NCBI GenBank assembly: GCA_019233975.1 | Contig: JAFALY010000024.1 | Coordinates: 1-42,164 of the forward strand | Direction of reading: 5' to 3' | DNA: 42,164 nucleotides | From: Alphaproteobacteria bacterium | GTDB taxonomy: Bacteria; Pseudomonadota; Alphaproteobacteria; UBA9219 | Shown here: positions 17,429-27,034 of the stretch, piece after piece | Layout of the letters: each line of letters opens with the position of its first letter | Position numbering within the stretch: position 1 is the stretch's first letter | Translations under genes and position numbers: made by a program | The notes under the pieces: generated by a model | What the model was told of the DNA's origin: nothing | Databases searched by the model: none | What the model saw: only the letters and a program-made list of their open reading frames with translations

Positions 17429-18136
17429 ATGTCGCAGACAATTGCCTTGGTTGATGACGACCGCAACATTGTTGCCTCTGTGCAGATTGCGCTGGAAGCC
17501 GAAGGGTTTCAGGTGCGCACCTATGCCGATGGCGAAGAGGCCTTGCGCGGATTAATCCAAACCCCGCCGGATCTGGCTGTGCTGGACATCAAAATGCCGC
17601 GTCTGAATGGCATGGAATTGCTGCAGCGTCTGCGTCAGGCACCCGTGACAGCCTCAATGCCCGCGATTTTTCTGACCTCCAAGGATGAGGAGATCGACGA
17701 GATTATGGGCCTGCGTATGGGCGCGGATGACTATATCAAAAAGCCGTTTTCTCAACGTTTGCTGATGGAGCGTATTCGTTCGCTGCTGCGTCGTGAGCAA
17801 GCCCGCCGTCAACCGGAAAACAGTGATCCGAACAATGTTGTGACACGCGGTGAACTGACCTTGGATACATCGCGCCATGTCTGCCTGTGGAAGGGTAAGT
17901 CCGTAGATCTTACTGTAACGGAATTCCTGCTGGTCAAGGCACTGGCGCAACGTCCCGGTCATGTCAAAAGCCGTGATCAGCTGATGGATGCCGCCTATGG
18001 CGAATCAATCTATGTTGACGATCGTACAATTGACAGTCATATCAAGCGCCTGCGTAAAAAGTTTAAGGAAGTCGATGCCGATTTTGCCGAAATTGAAACG
18101 CTCTATGGCGTGGGCTATCGCTACCGCGAGGTCTAA
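17429..18136 (+). CDS. chvI: Response regulator, OmpR family, ChvI-like
   Basis: This 235-residue protein has an N-terminal receiver domain with the acidic pair at residues 9-11, phospho-acceptor D53 (AVLDIKMP) and the conserved Lys in [10 protein letters not shown]-terminal winged-helix DNA-binding domain of OmpR type covers about residues 135-233 (ending [22 protein letters not shown]). Sequence and pairing with the kinase downstream match ChvI (ExoS/ChvI, BatR), which controls envelope and acid-stress responses in Alphaproteobacteria. A CAGGAG ribosome binding site precedes the ATG. The usual neighbours hprK and PTS genes are absent; phaAB follow instead. Confidence 0.9.
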   Translation: MSQTIALVDDDRNIVASVQIALEAEGFQVRTYADGEEALRGLIQTPPDLAVLDIKMPRLNGMELLQRLRQAPVTASMPAIFLTSKDEEIDEIMGLRMGADDYIKKPFSQRLLMERIRSLLRREQARRQPENSDPNNVVTRGELTLDTSRHVCLWKGKSVDLTVTEFLLVKALAQRPGHVKSRDQLMDAAYGESIYVDDRTIDSHIKRLRKKFKEVDADFAEIETLYGVGYRYREV

Positions 18137-19859
18137 GCGCAGGTCGGAGTCTTCAGCCATAGCGCCGACTTGGTGGTTGTGGCGTGATGAGGAAAAAGGG
18201 CGTGGTTTGCTGCGCCGCCGACGCCAATTGTCGCCTATCGTTCTGCGCATCCTTGCTGTTAATATCATGGCGCTCGCCATTCTGGTTGGCAGCCTGCTTT
18301 ACCTCGGCAATTATCAAGAACGCATCATAGACAACGAACTGGACGCGTTGCTGCTGCAGTCGCGTATTATCGCCAGCGCGGTTGCTGAAAACGCGGTTGT
18401 TATAGATGAGAACGATAAAAACATTCTCTCGCCCATGCTGGCGCGGTTGATGGTCAGACGTTTGGCGGAGACAACGGAAATCCGTACACGCCTGTTTGAT
18501 ATGGATGATGCTATTCTGGCCGATAGCCGCGTTATGCTGAACAACAAGGGTAAAAGTGTTTTACCACCAGCAGCCGTTGATAATGAAAAACCCATAGGTA
18601 GTCTGACCATTCAATGGATCAGCCGCCTGTTTGACATGATCGACCTCATCCACGAAAAGCGCGATTACCCGTTGTATGAGGAGCAAGAGGGTACACGCAT
18701 CGCCCATTACGATATCGTACATAAATCTTTGAAGGGCGAGCGTGCTACGCAAGTTTGGCGCTCAACCAGCGGAGGGCTAGTATTGGCGGCATCCGTTCCC
18801 GTCCAGCATGCGCGGCAGGTATTGGGTACGGTTATGATGTCCCGCCTTGACACCAATATTGATCAGGCGATCACATCTGTGCGTCTGGATATCCTCAAGA
18901 TTTTCGGCGTAACGCTATTGATCACTGTTATGCTGTCTCTTTATCTGGCGCGTGCGATTGCGCGGCCCATTCGTCAGTTGGCGCAAGCGGCTGAAGGATT
19001 GCGGCACGGACAGATGCAACAGGTAGGTTTTGCCGGTATGGCGCGGTTGTTGGACAGTGAGGCGATACCAGACTTAACCCAGCGCCGTGATGAAATCGGT
19101 GACTTGTCGGGCGCTTTGCGTGACTTGACCGCCGCACTTTCTCAACGTGTTGGAGCTATTGAAAATTTTGCGGCGGACGTGGCGCATGAAATCAAGAATC
19201 CACTGACATCCTTGCGCAGTGCCGTTGAAACGGCTGAACGGGTTCAGGACCCCACAGCACAGCGTAAGCTGATGGCTATCATCAGTGACGACGTAAATAG
19301 GTTGGATCGATTGATTAGCGATATATCCAACGCATCACGCCTTGATGCGGAGCTTAGCCGTGATGCGACGGTCCGTGTTGATATCAAGCAAATGCTCGAA
19401 ACTCTGGTGGATGTGTACCACCATCCCTCTGATAAACCGGCGGCGGAAGTTGTTCTAAAGCCACTAGACGGTAATCTGCAAGTTACAGGCGTGGAAATTC
19501 GTTTGGTGCAGGTTATGCAGAACTTGATTGATAACGCGATATCGTTTTCGCCGGTTGATAAACCGGTTTTCTTGTCAGCCTGGCGCGACGGACATTGGGT
19601 TTTTTTGCGTGTTGAGGATAGCGGTCCGGGTATACCGCCCAATAAACTAACGGCTATTTTTGATCGGTTTTATTCGGAACGTCCCCGAACTGAAAAGTTT
19701 GGCACGCATTCAGGGCTGGGTCTCAGCATTTCCAAACAGATTGTTGAAGCACATCATGGTCGTATAGTCGCAGAAAACAGACGTGATGCACAGGGGCAGG
19801 TCGTTGGTGCATGGTTTACCGTTGCTCTGCCAGCTATTGTCGTTGATGTAGCAGACTAA
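18102..19859 (+). CDS. chvG: Sensor histidine kinase, ChvG-like
   Basis: The protein is about 585 residues from the ATG at 18102, which overlaps the end of chvI by 35 nt. Codons upstream in the same frame lie fully inside chvI and were not used, and a TTG near 18176 is an alternative. TM1 ([19 protein letters not shown]) and TM2 ([20 protein letters not shown]) enclose a periplasmic sensor domain of about 200 residues. A HAMP segment follows. The H-box [19 protein letters not shown] contains the phosphorylated His, the N-box is [14 protein letters not shown], and the G-boxes are VEDSGPGIP and [17 protein letters not shown]. It should phosphorylate the ChvI-like regulator. The signal sensed cannot be read from the sequence. 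Confidence 0.9.
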   Translation, partial: SMAWAIATARSKRRSESSAIAPTWWLWRDEEKGRGLLRRRRQLSPIVLRILAVNIMALAILVGSLLYLGNYQERIIDNELDALLLQSRIIASAVAENAVVIDENDKNILSPMLARLMVRRLAETTEIRTRLFDMDDAILADSRVMLNNKGKSVLPPAAVDNEKPIGSLTIQWISRLFDMIDLIHEKRDYPLYEEQEGTRIAHYDIVHKSLKGERATQVWRSTSGGLVLAASVPVQHARQVLGTVMMSRLDTNIDQAITSVRLDILKIFGVTLLITVMLSLYLARAIARPIRQLAQAAEGLRHGQMQQVGFAGMARLLDSEAIPDLTQRRDEIGDLSGALRDLTAALSQRVGAIENFAADVAHEIKNPLTSLRSAVETAERVQDPTAQRKLMAIISDDVNRLDRLISDISNASRLDAELSRDATVRVDIKQMLETLVDVYHHPSDKPAAEVVLKPLDGNLQVTGVEIRLVQVMQNLIDNAISFSPVDKPVFLSAWRDGHWVFLRVEDSGPGIPPNKLTAIFDRFYSERPRTEKFGTHSGLGLSISKQIVEAHHGRIVAENRRDAQGQVVGAWFTVALPAIVVDVAD

Positions 19860-19868
19860 CGTACCTTA

Positions 19869-19883
19869 TTGTGCGCTGCACAA
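19869..19883 (+). terminator. Short hairpin after chvG; weak terminator candidate
   Basis: TTGTGC and GCACAA form a perfect 6-bp stem with a 3-nt loop, 10 nt past the kinase stop codon. It is followed by ACTATTT, not by a U-run. The 135-bp gap to phaA would suit a terminator plus a new promoter. Confidence 0.3.
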
Positions 19884-19994
19884 ACTATTTCTGCCCAATA
19901 ATTGACGCATATCATTGCTTTACAGGATGCAAGAACCTATGTTCCGCGCAGGAATTGTGGCCCGTCATCACCTCACCGCTATTGGAGAACATCC

Positions 19995-21170
19995 ATGTCA
20001 AACGATGCTGTTATTGTAAGCGCCGCCCGTACGGCTATTGGTTCATTCTCCGGCGCACTGTCATCACTGCCCGCGCACAATCTGGCGAGCGAAGTGATCA
20101 AGAATGTACTGGGGCGTGCCAAGGTCAATGGCGAAGAAATCGACGAAGTCGTCTTGGGCCAAATTCTGGGTGCGGCCATGGGGCAGGGGCCAGCACGTCA
20201 GGCTGCCGTTGCAGCAGGCGTTCCCGTTGAAAAAACGGCATATTCGTTGAACCAGCTTTGTGGTTCCGGGTTGCGCGCCGTTGCAAACGCAGCCAGCGCG
20301 ATCCGAGCCGGTGATGCGTCGATTATCGTGGCAGGCGGCATGGAAAGCATGAGCCAGTCACCACATGCCATCCATTTGCGCAACGGCACCAAGATGGGCA
20401 ATGCGGAGATGGTCGATACCATGATCAAGGACGGTCTGTGGGACGCCTTCAACGGTTATCACATGGGCATGACCGCTGAAAATGTGGCCAAGAAGTTTGG
20501 CCTGACGCGTGAGATGCAGGACGAATTTGCGCTCGCGTCACAAAACAAGGCCGAAGCGGCCATTAAGGCGGGCAAGTTTGTGGACGAAATTGTGCCAGTC
20601 GTCATCAAGGACCGCAAGGGCGATATTACCTTTGTTCAAGACGAGTTTCCGCGTTTTGGTGCAACGATTGATGCGCTTGCCAAACTGAAGCCCGCTTTCC
20701 AGAAAGACGGCACAGTCACTGCAGGCAACGCATCGGGTATCAATGACGGTGCTGCGGCCGTTGTTGTGATGTCTGCGGCGGAAGCTGCAAAGCGCGGCCT
20801 GACGCCGCTTGCGCGCATTGCGTCATGGGCTACCTGCGGCGTTGATCCTGCTATTATGGGCACAGGTCCCATTCCATCAAGTCGCAAGGCTTTACAGAAG
20901 GCCGGGTGGAACGTGAATGATCTCGACTTGATTGAAGCGAACGAAGCCTTTGCAGCGCAAGCGCTCAGCGTCAACAGGGAAATGGGTTGGGACACCAGCA
21001 AGGTCAATGTGAATGGCGGCGCGATCGCGCTTGGCCATCCGATTGGCGCCTCTGGTGCTCGCGTGTTTGTCACGCTGTTGCATGAAATGCAGAAGCGTAA
21101 TGCTAAAAAAGGCCTAGCAACCTTGTGCATTGGCGGCGGTATGGGCATTGCCATGTGTGTGGAACGCTAA
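19995..21170 (+). CDS. phaA: Acetyl-CoA acetyltransferase (beta-ketothiolase)
   Basis: This 391-residue thiolase condenses two acetyl-CoA to acetoacetyl-CoA. The acyl-accepting Cys is C89 in [11 protein letters not shown]. The active-site His lies in [17 protein letters not shown], and the second catalytic Cys is C378 in [12 protein letters not shown]. The ATG at 19995 follows GGAGAAC; a longer in-frame start at 19902 would add 31 residues without homology. It is followed after 18 nt by phaB, the usual PHB-precursor pair. No PHA synthase gene is near. Confidence 0.96.
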   Translation: MSNDAVIVSAARTAIGSFSGALSSLPAHNLASEVIKNVLGRAKVNGEEIDEVVLGQILGAAMGQGPARQAAVAAGVPVEKTAYSLNQLCGSGLRAVANAASAIRAGDASIIVAGGMESMSQSPHAIHLRNGTKMGNAEMVDTMIKDGLWDAFNGYHMGMTAENVAKKFGLTREMQDEFALASQNKAEAAIKAGKFVDEIVPVVIKDRKGDITFVQDEFPRFGATIDALAKLKPAFQKDGTVTAGNASGINDGAAAVVVMSAAEAAKRGLTPLARIASWATCGVDPAIMGTGPIPSSRKALQKAGWNVNDLDLIEANEAFAAQALSVNREMGWDTSKVNVNGGAIALGHPIGASGARVFVTLLHEMQKRNAKKGLATLCIGGGMGIAMCVER

Positions 21171-21188
21171 AAAGAGTGGAGCGAAGCG

Positions 21189-21911
21189 ATGTCTAGAGTT
21201 GTTATAGTAACGGGTGGAACGCGCGGTATCGGTGCCGCCATCAGCACGGCTTTTGCCAAGGCCGGTTATAAGGTCGCCGCCACTTATCATGGAAATGACC
21301 AGGCTGCCGCTGAATTTACTGCACAAACCGGTGTTCAGCATTTCAAGTTTGATGTGTCAGATTTTGCAGCATGCGAACAGGGTGTTGCGAATATTGTCGC
21401 GAAATTGGGGCCGGTTGATATTCTTGTCAACAACGCGGGCATTACGCGCGACGCGTTTCTGCATAAAATGACGGCTGCACAGTGGCATGAGGTTATCGGC
21501 ACAAACCTGAACTCCGTTTTTAATATGTCACGTCAGGTTATTGAAGGGATGCGCACGCGGGAATTTGGCCGCATCGTCAATATCAGCTCCATCAATGGTC
21601 AGACTGGGCAGGTGGGACAGGCGAATTACTCAGCCGCCAAAGCTGCGATTATCGGCTTTACCAAAGCGCTGGCGTTGGAGTCGGCCTCTAAGGGGGTGCT
21701 CGTGAACGCCATCGCGCCGGGCTATATCGATACGGACATGGTCCGCGCTGTACCACCCGATGTTTTGGAGAAAATCATCGCGAAGATCCCAGTGAAGCAT
21801 CTGGGGCATGCGGATGATATAGCGCGCATGGCCTTGTTCCTGGCGTCGGATGATAACAAATTCGCGACGGGCGCTACTTTTACCGTCAATGGTGCTCAGT
21901 ATCTGACCTAA
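21189..21911 (+). CDS. phaB: Acetoacetyl-CoA reductase
   Basis: This 240-residue short-chain dehydrogenase has the cofactor motif GGTRGIGAAI, the NNAGITRD motif and the catalytic Ser and Tyr/Lys in NISSINGQTGQVGQANYSAAK. It reduces acetoacetyl-CoA to (R)-3-hydroxybutyryl-CoA for polyhydroxybutyrate. A GGAGCGAAG ribosome binding site precedes the ATG. Its 3' end overlaps the convergent ppx gene by 26 nt. Confidence 0.95.
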   Translation: MSRVVIVTGGTRGIGAAISTAFAKAGYKVAATYHGNDQAAAEFTAQTGVQHFKFDVSDFAACEQGVANIVAKLGPVDILVNNAGITRDAFLHKMTAAQWHEVIGTNLNSVFNMSRQVIEGMRTREFGRIVNISSINGQTGQVGQANYSAAKAAIIGFTKALALESASKGVLVNAIAPGYIDTDMVRAVPPDVLEKIIAKIPVKHLGHADDIARMALFLASDDNKFATGATFTVNGAQYLT

Positions 21912-22815
21912 GCGCAGCCAGCAGGGCGCCATTGCGTATGCCATAGGATGAAAAGACGATATCCTTGGGTTGCGCGTACTCGAATATTTTCAGCATAGCC
22001 GCCGCTGCGGCAGGCAAAGTCTCGGCACGCTGGCTAATTTTTTTATTCAATTTCTTGAATTTCTTGGGCGACTCCATCGCAATCTCGGCAATCGGCTTAT
22101 AGGCCGTTTTGGCGCTTAGCTTATAACCATGGATGCTTTTCATGCGCATACCTCGGGCGCGCATCAATAACCGCGCCATCGCACGCCAACTGCCACCTGT
22201 GGCAAAAATAGTTTTGCCTTTTGCCTTGCGTAATATGGGATTCTTTTCCAGATGATGATCCAACAAGACCTCGCGCAACAGCGGGTCGCCTTTGGTCCGC
22301 ATGCTGAGGGTTAGGGAGCCAAGGGGCAGTGTGGATGTCTGGCGCACTTTGCCACTGCTGACATAGGCGAGTTCGAGGCTGCCACCCCCCATGTCAACAC
22401 AAAGGCCGATGGCTTTAGGGAACGCGGTCAGAACGCCTTGGGCTGTATAACGTGCCTCGGTGACGCCAGAGATAATACGTATTGGGTATCCAAGTGCTTT
22501 CTCAGCTTTAGTGTGAAATGCTTTGCCCTGCTTGGTGTCGGCTACAGAGCGTATGGCTGCCGTGGCGACAGCAGTTACGACGGATGGTTCAAACCGCGCA
22601 ATTGACTTTGAGAATTCTTTTAGCGCCTTCAATGCCTTCTGCATGCTGTGCTGGCTCAGTTTCGGTTTGCTGCCAGCAAGGCCCTCTGCCAGCCTGCAGT
22701 CGCAGCGTTCTTCATGGATGATCTGATGTACTGAGCCTTTGACGTGAAAAACGACAAGTCGGACGCCATTTGAGCCAATATCAACAACAGCAGCAATCAC
22801 AGGGGTATGGGACAT
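21886..22815 (-). CDS. ppx: Ppx/GppA-family exopolyphosphatase
   Basis: This 309-residue protein has the ASKHA fold. Phosphate-binding motifs are VDIGSNGVRLVVF near residue 11 and CVDMGGGSLELAYV near residue 138. It lacks the extra C-terminal HD-like domain of long E. coli-type Ppx, so it is of the short class, which may hydrolyse polyphosphate or pppGpp. Its start codon abuts the stop codon of ppk1 (22815/22816), so both are in one operon, ppk1 first, giving synthesis and breakdown of polyphosphate together. Confidence 0.92.
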   Translation of the reverse strand: MSHTPVIAAVVDIGSNGVRLVVFHVKGSVHQIIHEERCDCRLAEGLAGSKPKLSQHSMQKALKALKEFSKSIARFEPSVVTAVATAAIRSVADTKQGKAFHTKAEKALGYPIRIISGVTEARYTAQGVLTAFPKAIGLCVDMGGGSLELAYVSSGKVRQTSTLPLGSLTLSMRTKGDPLLREVLLDHHLEKNPILRKAKGKTIFATGGSWRAMARLLMRARGMRMKSIHGYKLSAKTAYKPIAEIAMESPKKFKKLNKKISQRAETLPAAAAAMLKIFEYAQPKDIVFSSYGIRNGALLAALRSDTEHH

Positions 22816-24978
22816 TTATTGACTATCGGAAAGGATAAGGTTGGGGGGGAGGGTTTTCTTTTTGGACCGTACACCACGGCCCGACAGGCTGGGGTTCTTC
22901 ATGAAATAGTCGTGAGCGCAGAAATCATGTCCTGCGGTGGACGCGCGCTTGTAGGTTCCATCTTGTAGCAAATACCAGCTTTGGCGCGTGTCCATCAGGT
23001 TAGCCATCAAAATCTGATCCAGGACTTGACGATGCACTGTCTGGTTTTCAATAGGGATGAAGGTTTCAATGCGCCGGTTAAAGTTGCGTGGCATCCAGTC
23101 AGCTGATGAAATATAAACCTTGGCTTTGTCCGACGGCAATTTGTAGCCATTGCCAAAGGCCACAATGCGGCTGTGCTCCAAAAAACGGCCAATCATGCTT
23201 TTGACCGTTATGTTCTCAGAAAGCCCCTTAACACCTGGTCGCAGACAACAGGCACCACGGACAACCAGTTCTATTTTAACACCTGCCTGTGACGCTTCAT
23301 ACAGTTTGTCGATCATCGGCGCGTCAACCAGCGCATTCATCTTTGCCCAGATGGTAGCCGGTTTGCCGGCTTGCGCAAATTTAATTTCCTTATCGATCAA
23401 CCCTGTTATCGCTTCACGAATATTCAAAGGCGCGGCAGCGATTTTCTGCAATTTCCCGGGCGGCGCGTAACCAGTCATATAGTTGAACAGGGCGGCTGCA
23501 TCCTGACACAAAACGGGGTCACATGTGAAAAACGACAGGTCCGTGTAAACGCGTGCGGTTTCACTGTGATAATTGCCGGTGCCAAAATGTGCAAAGGTAC
23601 GCAGCACATCATCTTCACGCCTGACAACCAACGTCATCTTCGCGTGCGTTTTTAATTCCATAAAGCCAAAGACAACCTGCGCACCAACGCGTTCAAGGTC
23701 ACGTGCCCAGCGAATGTTGGCTTCTTCGTCAAAGCGGGCCTTGAGTTCAACCACTACAGTAACGGATTTTCCAGCCTCGGCTGCTTCAATCAATGCCTTG
23801 ACGATCGGCGAGTTTTTGCCGGTTCTATAAAGTGTTTGCTTAATTGCGACAACATCAGGGTCTTTGATCGCTTGTCGTATAAAGTGCAGAACGACATCAA
23901 ATGATTCATAGGGGTGATGAATTATGATATCTTTATGGCTGATGGCTGAGAAAGCATCGCCGTTAAACTCGCTAATGCGTTCGGGGTAACGCGGTGTATA
24001 GGGCGTGAAGCATAAATCTGGCCTATCGCGCACAATAATTTGTCGCAAATCCGTTAAACGCAACATGCCGTTGCGTATGTTCATGTTTGTGGCTTCGACT
24101 TCCAGCTCATCAATCAAAAACTGTCGAATATGCTCAGGTGTGCTTTCGGCAATGTTGAGGCGAATAACATCGCCCCGATAACGTGACTTGACCGCGCTCT
24201 CAAAGCTGGTGACCAGATCGTCAGTCTTTTCGTTGACCATATCGATCTCGCTGTTGCGTAACACACGAAACTCGCCATAGCTTAGAATTTGCAGGTTGGG
24301 GAACATCACATCCAGATGCCGTTTAACTACATCTTCGATGACAACGAAACGAATAGTCCGGTCAGTTGCTTTGGGTGGCAGGCGGATGATGCGGTTTAAC
24401 TGCGTCGGCAGGGGTAGGATGATCTTGTTATCTGTATTCTTTACCGGATCGCGCACTTCAAGGGCAAGTGCCACACTGCCATTGGGAATAAAGGGAAACG
24501 GGTGTGCCGGGTCAACCGCCAGCGGCGAAAGGGCGATGAAAATGTTTTTGTGGAAATAGGCGGATATCCACGCCTGATCTTCTGCATCCAATTGATCGGG
24601 GGCCAGTATGACGATGTCGCGTTTAATAAGCTCTTCGCGAATGTTGTCCCATGCGGCGCGCAATGCGGCTTGTAACGTTTCAATTTTGTAACTGATGACC
24701 TGAATGTGTTCGGCGGGTGAAAGGCCATCATCCGTAATAACGCCTTCACCGTCTGCCAGCATTTCTTCCAGACTGGCGACGCGAGTCATCAGGAATTCAT
24801 CCAGATTATTCGCTGCAATAGAAATAAACCGTACGCGCTCTAACAGAGGGTGACGTTCATTCTGTGCTTCTTCAACAACGCGCCCATTAAAATTCAGCCA
24901 TGACAGCTCGCGATTGATAAAGCGATGCGGGTCAGTGGGGCTAGGCGAAGGGGTTGTTTGCACAGCAACATCGGTCAT
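22816..24978 (-). CDS. ppk1: Polyphosphate kinase 1
   Basis: This 720-residue enzyme polymerises the ATP gamma-phosphate into polyphosphate. The N-terminal domain begins FINRELSWLNFNGRVVEEA. The catalytic His that is autophosphorylated is in FAHFGTGNYHSETARVYTDL, and a second conserved His is in FLEHSRIVAFGNG. The length is usual. It is the first gene of a ppk1-ppx operon; a 368-bp spacer separates it from the divergent transporter gene. No Pho box was recognised in that spacer. Confidence 0.97.
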   Translation of the reverse strand: MTDVAVQTTPSPSPTDPHRFINRELSWLNFNGRVVEEAQNERHPLLERVRFISIAANNLDEFLMTRVASLEEMLADGEGVITDDGLSPAEHIQVISYKIETLQAALRAAWDNIREELIKRDIVILAPDQLDAEDQAWISAYFHKNIFIALSPLAVDPAHPFPFIPNGSVALALEVRDPVKNTDNKIILPLPTQLNRIIRLPPKATDRTIRFVVIEDVVKRHLDVMFPNLQILSYGEFRVLRNSEIDMVNEKTDDLVTSFESAVKSRYRGDVIRLNIAESTPEHIRQFLIDELEVEATNMNIRNGMLRLTDLRQIIVRDRPDLCFTPYTPRYPERISEFNGDAFSAISHKDIIIHHPYESFDVVLHFIRQAIKDPDVVAIKQTLYRTGKNSPIVKALIEAAEAGKSVTVVVELKARFDEEANIRWARDLERVGAQVVFGFMELKTHAKMTLVVRREDDVLRTFAHFGTGNYHSETARVYTDLSFFTCDPVLCQDAAALFNYMTGYAPPGKLQKIAAAPLNIREAITGLIDKEIKFAQAGKPATIWAKMNALVDAPMIDKLYEASQAGVKIELVVRGACCLRPGVKGLSENITVKSMIGRFLEHSRIVAFGNGYKLPSDKAKVYISSADWMPRNFNRRIETFIPIENQTVHRQVLDQILMANLMDTRQSWYLLQDGTYKRASTAGHDFCAHDYFMKNPSLSGRGVRSKKKTLPPNLILSDSQ

Positions 24979-25275
24979 TGTGTCAATGGAGCCTAACTCA
25001 GTTTTTTTTGCAAGTCAGGATTGCTGAAATCTCCTTTCGGGAACGTTATGATGACGCGTTGAGTATTATTTTACATTCAAATAACTTTTTATGGTTGACT
25101 TGGGCATAGTTAAAAATGTAAGTGCAAAAACAAGCGCCATTGTGGCGGCTTTTGAACATGTAGAGACAGAAATGGATAGCCATAGTAGTTATGCCCGTGT
25201 TTGCGGCCTTCTGGCCTCTAAATCCGGGTGTAGTCACATTGCTGAAACTGCTTCCTGCTCAGGGACGGCGAAAAG
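24979..25275. other. Spacer between ppk1 and the Nramp-like gene, upstream part
   Basis: This stretch holds no credible gene. The AT-rich part near 25060-25120 should hold the divergent promoters, but no hexamer pair there matches well (the best for the plus strand is TTGAGT, 17 nt, TAACTT). A 68-codon frame from 25091 has no ribosome binding site and no protein-like composition. The downstream end merges into the structured leader described next. Confidence 0.5.
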
Positions 25276-25346
25276 GGCGAACCGCGGCCTGCGGTAAGCT
25301 TTGGTTCACCGTTCATGCGCCGTGGGGCGTGCGAGGAGGGTGAACG
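25276..25346 (+). promoter_or_regulatory. Candidate translational-control leader with two competing helices
   Basis: GGCGAACC (25276-25283) can pair with GGTTCACC (25303-25310) with one mismatch in eight. The same downstream segment, GTTCACC (25304-25310), can instead pair perfectly over 7 bp with GGTGAAC (25339-25345). That second segment includes the last bases of the Shine-Dalgarno GAGGAGGG (25333-25340) and ends 1 nt before the ATG. The helices are mutually exclusive: the first would leave the ribosome binding site free, the second would mask it. A small local hairpin ACCGC/GCGGT (281-295 of this kilobase) lies inside the first loop. I recognise no Rfam consensus such as yybP-ykoY or M-box. 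Function as a metal or Mg sensor is inference from the transporter gene it precedes. Confidence 0.45.
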
Positions 25347-26975
25347 ATGCACACAGAAAACCAAACAGAAAATACAAATACAGCGGTTTTGGATAAAGCC
25401 CATCTGGGGCACATTCGTGGTGCACTTGGCACAATCCATCAGCATGATGTAGGCCCTCGCCATACATGGCGTGCGCGCCTCAAGACATTATTGGCCGTTC
25501 TTGGTCCTGGCCTGATCGTTATGGTCGGGGATAATGACGCAGGCGCGTTTGCGACCTATTCTCAGGCGGGGCAAAATTATGGCACGGCATTACTGTGGAC
25601 AATGCTGCTGCTTATCCCGGTTTTATACGTAAATCAGGAAATGGTTCTGCGCCTTGGTGCGGTGTCGCGCGTTGGTCATGCCCGACTGATACTTGAACGG
25701 TTTGGTAAGTTCTGGGGCGCCTTCAGTGTGATTGACCTGTTCCTTTTAAACGGCCTGACTATTGTCACAGAATTTATTGGCATCAGTTTGGCGCTAGACT
25801 ATCTGGGACTTTCCAAGGTGTGGGGGATTGCAATTGCAGCCTTGCTGATCATTGTGGCGTCTAGTACGGGTAGTTTTCGTAAATTTGAGCGTTTTTCAAT
25901 GATGTTGGTTGTCGGGAGTTTTCTGCTGGTTCCAATTATTCTGATGGTGCATCCCCCAGTCGGACAAGTCGTGCATGACTTTTTTGTTCCGCAACTGCCG
26001 AAGGAGGGCGAACTGAGCGACATCATGTTGCTTATTATTGCCATCGTCGGGACAACGGTTGCCCCATGGCAGCTGTTTTTCCAGCAGAGCTATGTCATTG
26101 ACAAGCGACTAACGTCGCGCTTCATCAATTATGAACGTATCGATCTGGTCATCGGCATAATTTTAGTCATCATCGGGGCTGTGGCCATGATTGCGTTCTG
26201 CGCAGCAACTTTTGGGGGTACGCCTGATTTCGGTAAATTTATAGATGCAGGGGGCGTTGCCGCTGGGCTGCAGAAATATGCGGGCCATATTCCAGCTGTA
26301 TTGTTTGCGCTGGCTCTGATCGACGCCAGCATCATCGGGGCCGCATCTGTGTCCTTATCAACAGCTTACGCAATTGGCGATGTGTTGTCACTCAAGCACT
26401 CCTTGCATCATAAGCCCAAGCACGCAAAATGGTTTTATGCCATTTATGCCGGATTAATTGCAGTATCGGCGGCTATTGTGTTGATACCAGGCAGCCCACT
26501 TGGATTGCTTACGGAAGCGGTGCAAACCTTGGCCGGTATATTGTTGCCGAGCGCGACCGTGTTTCTGCTTCTACTGTGCAATGATCATGCCGTGCTTGGC
26601 CCCTGGGTAAATTCTCGGTGGCTTAACATATTCACGAGCGGTGTAATCGCTGTTCTTGTTATGATGTCAGTTATTCTGACGGCTTCGGTTTTGTACCCCA
26701 ATATGGGAAGCAATGTCATAATCGGCATTCTAGTCGGAGGTATTGCGGTTACCGTTCTATTAACAATCGTGACGCTCGTTGTTAACCGCAAAAGTAAAAT
26801 GACAGTCGTTGACCGTTCGCAACAACTCACTTGGCAAATGCCGCCGTTAAATGAACTGGCGCCGATGCAACTGAGTCAGATGAGCCGTCTTTGGATGATC
26901 GTGTTGCGTGTATATCTGGTGGGAGCCTGCGGCCTGATGATCGTGCGCGTTGTTCAGATGGCGATGGAGCGCTGA
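25347..26975 (+). CDS. Nramp (SLC11)-related divalent cation transporter with atypical metal site
   Basis: This 542-residue inner-membrane protein has about 11-12 transmembrane helices after a His-containing cytoplasmic N-terminus. The Nramp fold is shown by GPGLIVMVGDNDAGAFATY in TM1 and by IVGTTVAPWQLFFQQS in TM6. In standard Mn/Fe Nramps these read DPGN and MPHN. Here they are D64-A-G-A67 and A239-P-W-Q242, so the Asn of TM1 and the soft-metal Met and the His of TM6 are replaced. Loss of the Met is a feature of the Nramp-related Mg2+ transporter (NRMT) branch, so Mg2+ is a better guess than Mn2+ or Fe2+. The ATG at 25347 follows GAGGAGGG. A small membrane-protein gene follows after 59 nt. 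Confidence 0.87.
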   Translation: MHTENQTENTNTAVLDKAHLGHIRGALGTIHQHDVGPRHTWRARLKTLLAVLGPGLIVMVGDNDAGAFATYSQAGQNYGTALLWTMLLLIPVLYVNQEMVLRLGAVSRVGHARLILERFGKFWGAFSVIDLFLLNGLTIVTEFIGISLALDYLGLSKVWGIAIAALLIIVASSTGSFRKFERFSMMLVVGSFLLVPIILMVHPPVGQVVHDFFVPQLPKEGELSDIMLLIIAIVGTTVAPWQLFFQQSYVIDKRLTSRFINYERIDLVIGIILVIIGAVAMIAFCAATFGGTPDFGKFIDAGGVAAGLQKYAGHIPAVLFALALIDASIIGAASVSLSTAYAIGDVLSLKHSLHHKPKHAKWFYAIYAGLIAVSAAIVLIPGSPLGLLTEAVQTLAGILLPSATVFLLLLCNDHAVLGPWVNSRWLNIFTSGVIAVLVMMSVILTASVLYPNMGSNVIIGILVGGIAVTVLLTIVTLVVNRKSKMTVVDRSQQLTWQMPPLNELAPMQLSQMSRLWMIVLRVYLVGACGLMIVRVVQMAMER

Positions 26976-27034
26976 CGGCTCAGGTCATTTGCTGCTGAGA
27001 TGGTGGATTAAACTTGTGCGGGGAGGACATAGGC

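Noticed and set aside
25091-25297. A 68-codon frame in the ppk1/Nramp spacer
   Set aside because: It has no ribosome binding site, has a random-looking composition and overlaps the structured leader.
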